A stretch of DNA of 46,031 bases from Bacteroidota bacterium (GTDB lineage Bacteria; Bacteroidota; Bacteroidia; Flavobacteriales; Weeksellaceae): contig JAEXAR010000017.1 of assembly GCA_023394415.1 (NCBI GenBank), forward strand, positions 1 to 46,031, given 5' to 3'. A model generated the notes under the pieces. That model made no database searches. It was not told the origin of the DNA and saw nothing but the letters and a program-made list of their open reading frames with translations. The translations under genes were made by a program, and so were the position numbers. The first letter of the stretch is position 1. Every line of letters begins with the position of its first letter. Shown piece by piece: positions 41,989-46,031 of the stretch.

Positions 41989-42750
41989 TTACACAATAAT
42001 TTCAAACTGGTCTCTATCATCCAAAAACCTAAACTGAGTTCTGAAATCTTTCAATTTTTCCAAATCTATTTCTGTTGAAATAATATTTCCCGTTTTCTCG
42101 GAAACTTCAGAGCCATCCGCAAAAAAACAATGCGAACTTTCTCTGTATAATAGATTATTTCCGTCGGTTCCAATTCTGTTTAATCCAAAAACATAGGCTT
42201 GGTTCTCTATGGCGCGAGCTTTTAATAAATGCTCCCAAGCTTCCACCCTTTTTTCAGGCCAATTTGCAACATAAATCGCTAAATCGTAATCTCCTCGGTT
42301 TCTAGAAAATACAGGAAATCTTAAGTCATAACATACTTGAAGCAGGATTTTAACTCCCAAATATTCAACCACGACTCTATCATTTCCCGGAGTATACACT
42401 TTATCTTCACCCGAATAGGAAAATAAGTGTGTCTTGTCGTATTTAACAAATGAGGCGTCTGGTTTTATAAAATACATTCTGTTGTAAAATTTTCCCTGTT
42501 CCTCAACAGATACGCTTCCACAAACCGCTGCATTTTTTTCTCTAGCGAATTTTTTCATCCAAGCTAGAGACTCTTCATTGCGATCAGCAATTTCTTCCGG
42601 TTCCATGGAAAAACCTGTGGCGAACATTTCCGGCAACAGAAACAAATCCGCTTCTCTATCTCTTAAATCTTCTTCAATTTGCTGATAGTTAAGAGCTTTC
42701 GCCTTCCATTTTATATCTAAATTTAATCCTTCAATTTTTAAACGCTTCAT
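41989..42750 (-). CDS. Omega-amidase / carbon-nitrogen hydrolase (YafV type)
   Basis: The 253-residue protein is a nitrilase-superfamily amidase. Its catalytic triad is E41 (LLPEMF), K106 (YDKTHLFSY) and C140 (LQVCYDLRFP), with the flanking VANWPEKR and NRIGTDG motifs of omega-amidases such as E. coli YafV and mammalian Nit2. These deaminate alpha-ketoglutaramate or alpha-ketosuccinamate, salvaging products of transamination, including the methionine salvage route. It is divergent from the next gene. Confidence 0.9.
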   Translation of the reverse strand: MKRLKIEGLNLDIKWKAKALNYQQIEEDLRDREADLFLLPEMFATGFSMEPEEIADRNEESLAWMKKFAREKNAAVCGSVSVEEQGKFYNRMYFIKPDASFVKYDKTHLFSYSGEDKVYTPGNDRVVVEYLGVKILLQVCYDLRFPVFSRNRGDYDLAIYVANWPEKRVEAWEHLLKARAIENQAYVFGLNRIGTDGNNLLYRESSHCFFADGSEVSEKTGNIISTEIDLEKLKDFRTQFRFLDDRDQFEIIV

Positions 42751-42824
42751 ATATAATCTTTGTAAAATGTTTTAAAATTCACATTTTTTGCTTACAAATT
42801 ACTAAACAAAAACCTCTTTGGTCT

Positions 42825-42832
42825 TATTTTTG
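42825..42832 (+). promoter_or_regulatory. -7 promoter element for the gene at 42875
   Basis: TATTTTTG (TAnnTTTG) lies 42 bases before the ATG. No TTG is found at the usual spacing. Confidence 0.45.
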
Positions 42833-42874
42833 AACTTGCCTTACTGAACTTATAAAATTAAAAAAATAAAGATT

Positions 42875-43315
42875 ATGAAAAAGCTTATTGTTGCGTTCTC
42901 TCTTGTGCTCGGTTTTAATTTGTTTTCAGCGCAGGCGTGGAACGGAACAGCAGATCAAAAAGTTCAAATTGGGCTCGGAGCATGGGGTAACGGTACGGGT
43001 ATCACAGGAACATACGACTACGGCATAAGCAATTTACTCTCTGTAGGTGCTGGCGCAAATTTATATTTTGACAATTATAAAGATGATAATAAAGACAATA
43101 GATTTTTTATATTTGGAAGATTAAATGCCCATCTTCAAGAGCCATTAGGACTTCCTGAACAATGGGATATCTACCCGGGAGTAGATTTAGGTCTTCTGGG
43201 AAATACCTTCGGGCTTGGAGCACATATCGGCGTAAGATATTTCTTCAATGATAAATTCGGGGCGTTCCTGGAAGCAGGTAACAACGGTAGCCTGGGGGTA
43301 TCTATCAATTTATAA
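42875..43315 (+). CDS. Small outer-membrane-like protein (DUF6646-like)
   Basis: The 146-residue product has a signal peptide (MKKLIVAFSLVLGFNLFSAQ) followed by Gly-rich alternating strands such as VQIGLGAWGNGTGITGTYDYGI, LLSVGAGANLYF and FGLGAHIGVRYFF. The last residues GSLGVSINL resemble the closing strand of a small outer-membrane beta-barrel. I believe this matches a Bacteroidota DUF6646-type family, but the role is unknown. It is 23 bases upstream of a gene for a similar protein. Confidence 0.72.
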   Translation: MKKLIVAFSLVLGFNLFSAQAWNGTADQKVQIGLGAWGNGTGITGTYDYGISNLLSVGAGANLYFDNYKDDNKDNRFFIFGRLNAHLQEPLGLPEQWDIYPGVDLGLLGNTFGLGAHIGVRYFFNDKFGAFLEAGNNGSLGVSINL

Positions 43316-43338
43316 CAACATTTTTAAAATAAATTATT

Positions 43339-43800
43339 ATGAAAAAATTATTTTCAATGGCAGCGATAGTATCTGCCGCAGTATTCGGATTCTCTGATGC
43401 AAATGCACAGGCTTACAAAACCGGCGCTGGTGTATTGGTAGATTTTGGTGATGGCTCAACCTTCGTTGGTCCACATGTGAAACATTTTTTCAAAGCAAAT
43501 CACGCAGGAGAATTCAGTGTATTGTTTGCAGATGGTGCAACTTTAGCGCAGGCAAACTATCAGTACCACCAACCTATTGGAGGAGCGAACGGTCTACAGT
43601 GGTATATTGGTGCAGGTCCTGGAATCATCTTTGGTGATGGGTTTACAGAATTTGCTCCATCCGCGATGTTAGGTTTGGATTTTAAAATTCCTGGAGCTCC
43701 ACTTGATCTTTCAATGGACTGGAGACCTAGATTCATCATTGGTGACAACTCTGATGCTGAAGCGGGAAGATTTAACGCTGGTTTCAGATTTACTTTTTAA
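43339..43800 (+). CDS. Small outer-membrane beta-barrel-like protein
   Basis: The 153-residue product has a signal peptide (KKLFSMAAIVSAAVFGFSDANAQ) and strand-like repeats ending RFNAGFRFTF with a C-terminal Phe, the outer-membrane sorting pattern. Middle segments WYIGAGPGIIFGDG and PLDLSMDWRPRF also look like barrel strands. It is about 150 residues, enough for an eight-stranded barrel. It shares a transcript with the preceding gene and is closed by a terminator at 43824-43849. Function unknown. Confidence 0.75.
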   Translation: MKKLFSMAAIVSAAVFGFSDANAQAYKTGAGVLVDFGDGSTFVGPHVKHFFKANHAGEFSVLFADGATLAQANYQYHQPIGGANGLQWYIGAGPGIIFGDGFTEFAPSAMLGLDFKIPGAPLDLSMDWRPRFIIGDNSDAEAGRFNAGFRFTF

Positions 43801-43823
43801 GAAAACCTCTTAAAAATAACACT

Positions 43824-43849
43824 AAAGGTTCCCATTTGGGAGCCTTTTT
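43824..43849 (+). terminator. Intrinsic terminator of the small barrel genes
   Basis: A 10-bp stem with one G-T pair (aaaggttccc 43824-43833, gggagccttt 43838-43847) around an ATTT loop is followed by a T run (43845-43849, then GTTTT). It is classical in form and lies 24 bases after the stop. Confidence 0.85.
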
Positions 43850-43852
43850 GTT

Positions 43853-43882
43853 TTGGCATAGTTTTGATAATCGTTACATTTG
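43853..43882 (+). promoter_or_regulatory. Bacteroidota-type promoter of rseP
   Basis: TTG at 43853-43855 is followed by 19 bases and TACATTTG (43875-43882), both elements of the consensus. It begins directly after the upstream terminator. The start codon follows 26 bases later. Confidence 0.7.
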
Positions 43883-43908
43883 CAAAACTTTAATTTTAAT
43901 ATAATTTA

Positions 43909-45246
43909 ATGACTACAGCACAACTGTTTCAGTTTTTCTTAAGTATATCAATCCTGGTTGTTTTACACGAACTTGGGCACTTTTTACCCGCAAAATGGTT
44001 TAAGACCAAAGTAGAAAAATTCTACTTATTTTTTGATCCGTGGTTTTCTTTAGTAAAAAAGAAAATTGGCGATACTGAATATGGTATCGGTTGGCTTCCA
44101 CTGGGAGGTTATGTAAAAATTGCAGGAATGGTAGATGAAAGTATGGATACCGAACAACTGAAAAAACCCGCAGAACCTTGGGAATTCAGAAGCAAACCGG
44201 CTTGGCAAAGATTAATCATTATGCTGGGAGGTGTTACCGTAAATTTCTTTTTGGCATGGTTGATTTATTCGGCTCTTTCATTTTTTAATGGTGAAAAATA
44301 CCACGACAATTCAAAATTTGAAAACGGAATTGCAGTAAGTGACGAAGGGCGTAAAATGGGCCTTCAAACGGGTGACAAAATCTTGAAAATTGACGGCAAA
44401 GTTGCTGACAGATTTGAAACTTCTACTGTAAACATGCTTTTCGCGGATGAAGTAACCGTTTTAAGAAAAGGAAAAGAAGTTACCTTCCCTGTGAACGAAA
44501 ATGGTGTAGCAGATGTATTGAAAGCGAATGAAGCCAAGGCATATTTCTCACCGAGATTTCCGGTTGTGGTAGACAGTATTCTTCCAAAAAGCGGTGCCGA
44601 AATTGGTGGATTAACAAAAGGAGACAAAATTGTAGGAATTAATGGGAAATCCATCCAGTACTTTGACCAGCTTTCTGATGAGTTGAAAAATCTTAAAAAT
44701 CAGGAAGCTGTAATTTCAGTTGTTAGAAATAATCAAACTTTAAATAATACCATAAAAGTATCTAATGATGGCACTATTGGATTTTTTCATAACAAAAAAA
44801 TACAACTTGCTGAATTTGACAAAGCCGCAGTAAATAAAAAGTACTCATTTTTAGAAGCTATTCCACGTGGTTTTGTACGAACCATTGATGTGTTGGTGAT
44901 GCAAGTGAAACAGTTTAAGATTGTTTTCAACAGCACCACACAAGGCTACAAAAAGGTTTCCGGCCCTATCGGAATCATCAAGCAAATGCCAGAAGAAATC
45001 AACTGGGAATTCTTCTGGGGTTTTACGGCGATGTTTTCAGTTTGGCTAGCATTCCTTAATTTAATTCCAATTCCTGGTTTAGATGGCGGTCACGTTATGT
45101 TCACCCTTTGGGAAATGATTACCGGAAAACCTGTTCCTCAAAAAGTTTTGGAACATGCGCAAATGATTGGGGTGATTTTCCTGCTGGGATTAATGATCTT
45201 AATCTTTGGAAATGATATCGTTAAGTGGATTACCGGAAAATTTTAA
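43909..45246 (+). CDS. rseP: RIP metalloprotease RseP (site-2 protease)
   Basis: RseP is an inner-membrane zinc protease that cleaves anti-sigma factors and remnant signal peptides within the membrane. The 445-residue protein has HELGH (20-24) in the first membrane helix, two PDZ domains (about 110-200 and 205-290) and the third metal ligand in IPIPGLDGGHVMF near 394. Both PDZ regions show the carboxylate-binding pattern (GDKILKIDGK, GDKIVGINGK). Length and order are normal. It is followed by the tRNA-Asn gene. Confidence 0.96.
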   Translation: MTTAQLFQFFLSISILVVLHELGHFLPAKWFKTKVEKFYLFFDPWFSLVKKKIGDTEYGIGWLPLGGYVKIAGMVDESMDTEQLKKPAEPWEFRSKPAWQRLIIMLGGVTVNFFLAWLIYSALSFFNGEKYHDNSKFENGIAVSDEGRKMGLQTGDKILKIDGKVADRFETSTVNMLFADEVTVLRKGKEVTFPVNENGVADVLKANEAKAYFSPRFPVVVDSILPKSGAEIGGLTKGDKIVGINGKSIQYFDQLSDELKNLKNQEAVISVVRNNQTLNNTIKVSNDGTIGFFHNKKIQLAEFDKAAVNKKYSFLEAIPRGFVRTIDVLVMQVKQFKIVFNSTTQGYKKVSGPIGIIKQMPEEINWEFFWGFTAMFSVWLAFLNLIPIPGLDGGHVMFTLWEMITGKPVPQKVLEHAQMIGVIFLLGLMILIFGNDIVKWITGKF

Positions 45247-45266
45247 AGAAAATTTCCAAAAAATGT

Positions 45267-45296
45267 TTGGAGAAAATAAAAAAAGTTTTATATTTG
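45267..45296 (+). promoter_or_regulatory. Bacteroidota-type promoter of tRNA-Asn
   Basis: TTG (45267-45269), 19 bases, then TATATTTG (45289-45296) matches both promoter elements. The tRNA starts 27 bases later. Confidence 0.75.
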
Positions 45297-45322
45297 CAAA
45301 CGCTTAAAGCAAAAGAGCAAAT

Positions 45323-45396
45323 TCCTCCTTAGCTCAGTCGGTTAGAGCATCTGACTGTTAATCAGAGGGTCCTTGGTTCGAGCCCAAGAGGAGGAG
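45323..45396 (+). tRNA. tRNA-Asn (anticodon GTT)
   Basis: A complete cloverleaf of 74 nt can be folded. The acceptor pairs TCCTCCT with AGGAGGA; the D arm is GCTC/GAGC; the anticodon stem TCTGA/TCAGA encloses CTGTTAA, giving anticodon GTT; the T arm is CTTGG/CCAAG with TTCGAGC. The discriminator is G and the 3' CCA is not encoded. It has its own promoter and a terminator (45399-45427). Confidence 0.96.
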
Positions 45397-45398
45397 CA

Positions 45399-45427
45399 AA
45401 AGACTTACAGAAATGTAAGTCTTTTTT
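45399..45427 (+). terminator. Intrinsic terminator of tRNA-Asn
   Basis: A perfect 11-bp stem AAAGACTTACA (45399-45409) with TGTAAGTCTTT (45414-45424) and a GAAA tetraloop is followed by a T run to 45427. A near-copy with one exchanged base pair occurs at 45826-45851. Confidence 0.92.
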
Positions 45428-45479
45428 ATTTTTTAAACTAAAATGCTATAGAAAGGCAGGTGTTTTTTATTTTTGATAA

Positions 45480-45788
45480 ATGTATTTCATTTATATTCTT
45501 TATTCTGAATCTGCCGACAAGTTTTACGTTGGTTATACGAGCAATATTGCTTTAAGACTCCATCAACATAATGAACAGGAAAATTTTAATACATTTACCT
45601 CAAAACACAGACCGTGGGTTTTAAAAGCACTCTTTAATTGTGGAAAGGAAGAAAAATCAGCAATTAAAATTGAGAAATACATAAAAAAACAGCATAGTAG
45701 AAATCTTATTCTAAAACTGATTGATCCTCTATTTGAACCAAACGGAAATTTAGCGCAGTTGGTTAGAGTCCCGCAAGTGCGGGATTAA
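45480..45788 (+). CDS. GIY-YIG nuclease-superfamily protein ending in tRNA-derived codons
   Basis: The 102-residue protein is a single GIY-YIG domain of the UPF0213 type. The opening YFIYILYSESADKFYVGYT carries the two Tyr motifs, with the catalytic Arg region NIALRLHQHN and Glu in KIEKYIKKQ. Such small proteins are presumed nucleases. The last residues (NLAQLVRVPQVRD) and the stop codon are encoded by a tRNA-like sequence (45751-45788) that continues into a copy of the tRNA-Asn 3' half. A TATTTTTG box 5-12 bases upstream would imply a leaderless message. Confidence 0.88.
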   Translation: MYFIYILYSESADKFYVGYTSNIALRLHQHNEQENFNTFTSKHRPWVLKALFNCGKEEKSAIKIEKYIKKQHSRNLILKLIDPLFEPNGNLAQLVRVPQVRD

Positions 45789-45823
45789 TCAGAGGGTCCT
45801 TGGTTCGAGCCCAAGAGGAGGAG
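45751..45823 (+). pseudogene. Broken tRNA-like remnant derived in part from tRNA-Asn
   Basis: The 3' part from 45785 is identical to tRNA-Asn from 45358 for 44 bases, covering the 3' anticodon strand, T arm and acceptor strand. The 5' part TAGCGCAGTTGGTTAGAG resembles a D arm. The anticodon stem-loop is replaced by a 16-nt hairpin TCCCGCAAGTGCGGGA (45769-45784). No TCCTCCT is present at the 5' side, so the acceptor stem cannot form and no functional tRNA is encoded. The 5' portion doubles as the end of the GIY-YIG gene. Confidence 0.85.
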
Positions 45824-45825
45824 CA

Positions 45826-45855
45826 AAACACTTACAGAAATGTAAGTGTTTTTTT
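45826..45855 (+). terminator. Duplicated terminator with a swapped base pair
   Basis: AAACACTTACA (45826-45836) pairs perfectly with TGTAAGTGTTT (45841-45851) around the same GAAA loop, with a T run to about 45855. Compared with the tRNA-Asn terminator it differs only by G to C (45829) and C to G (45848), which are pairing partners. Confidence 0.9.
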
Positions 45856-45912
45856 ATATTTCTGTTGGAAAATCAATTTGAGAATCCGAATTAAAAATTT
45901 TCTTAGGTAGCC

Positions 45913-46031
45913 TCCCACAAACTGTGTAAGTTGAAAAGTTATTCTGAAAAATTTTGAGCCCTCAAAGCTCAAAAAATTTTTCGGAAATAACTTTTTACTA
46001 TTTTTAAACCTACATAGTTATGATCGACAAA
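45913..46031 (+). mobile_element. Left end of a second IS256-family copy
   Basis: It opens with the left terminal repeat (45913-45941), then a hairpin (45943-45985). From 45985 to the edge it is identical for 47 bases to window positions 1-47, including the transposase ATG at 46020. It is oriented like the copy at the left edge and is cut off by the window. Confidence 0.9.
45943..45985 (+). terminator. Hairpin between the IS left end and the transposase start
   Basis: TCTGAAAAATTTTGAGC (45943-45959) can pair with GCTCAAAAAATTTTTCGGA (45967-45985) with two bulged bases. It lies between the terminal repeat and the transposase start. Hairpins here in IS elements commonly reduce transcription entering from outside; this role is inferred. 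Confidence 0.5.

Noticed and set aside
45751..45823. Second functional tRNA gene
   Set aside because: The 5' acceptor strand is absent and the anticodon arm is replaced by an unrelated hairpin, so a cloverleaf cannot form.
1..46031. A 46-kb composite transposon bounded by direct IS256-family copies
   Set aside because: The interval holds vertically inherited core genes (prfA, coaBC, bamD, rnpA, lptE, rseP) in typical flavobacterial order, with no cargo-like composition. A contig boundary in a repeated IS is simpler.

Overview
The window looks like chromosomal DNA from a low-GC Bacteroidota bacterium of class Flavobacteriia, most likely the Chryseobacterium/Kaistella/Epilithonimonas group. 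This rests on lineage-typical families (PorD/DUF4835 of the type IX secretion system, Bacteroidota-type BamD, LptE and RNA polymerase omega, DUF5687, DUF6132) and on promoters matching the Bacteroidota consensus TTG-N18-20-TAnnTTTG rather than the E. coli consensus. No lookup was possible, so the genus is an inference.

Layout. 1-1278: an IS256-family insertion sequence lacking its left tip. 1300-15.8 kb: a mostly minus-strand core block with a small lipoprotein, prfA, a small membrane protein, a class I fumarase divergent from a class II fumarase (fumC), an ABC ATPase with a DUF5687 membrane partner, a TraB/GumN protein, recN, porD, coaBC, omega and bamD. 15.9-19.2 kb: a tetR gene divergent from tatD-tcdA, then rnpA and a DUF4126 membrane protein. 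19.3-31.5 kb: a minus-strand block with a half-size TauE, a long acidic protein, lptE, a sigma-54 activator, a yhcG-type nuclease gene with in-frame palindromes, miaB, two secreted TonB-C-like proteins, lysA with a Lys-rich 23-codon ORF and terminator in its leader, an exonuclease/GIY-YIG-like fusion and a HerA-like ATPase. 31.9-34.4 kb: a putative copper-uptake pair, a small metal-motif protein plus an OprC-like TonB-dependent receptor. 34.5-42.0 kb: a plus-strand sulfur cluster with a Gre-like factor, a Crp/Fnr regulator, TauE, a lipoprotein, a persulfide dioxygenase-rhodanese (CstB-like) protein, a lipoprotein rhodanese-cupin fusion, small membrane proteins, a TPMT-like methyltransferase, a rhodanese, a thioredoxin and a split YeeE/YedE transporter. 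42.0-45.25 kb: an omega-amidase, two small outer-membrane-like proteins and rseP. 45.3-45.9 kb: tRNA-Asn, a GIY-YIG gene and a broken second copy of the tRNA 3' half with its terminator. 45913-46031: the left end of another copy of the same IS. The first and last 47 bases of the window are identical.

How it works together. The sulfur cluster reads as one programme: import of thiosulfate or sulfane sulfur (YeeE pair), handling of persulfide (CstB-like, rhodaneses, thioredoxin), possible thiol methylation and sulfite or sulfonate export (TauE). Two Crp/Fnr-like half-site palindromes sit 36.5 bp from the -7 box of the TauE gene and of the CstB-like gene, a plausible control circuit for the regulator encoded in the cluster.

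The observations I consider most worth following are the possible lysine leader-peptide attenuator of lysA, the paired Crp/Fnr-type operators of the sulfur cluster, and the GIY-YIG gene lying between an intact tRNA-Asn and a partial duplicate whose terminator differs only by one swapped base pair.
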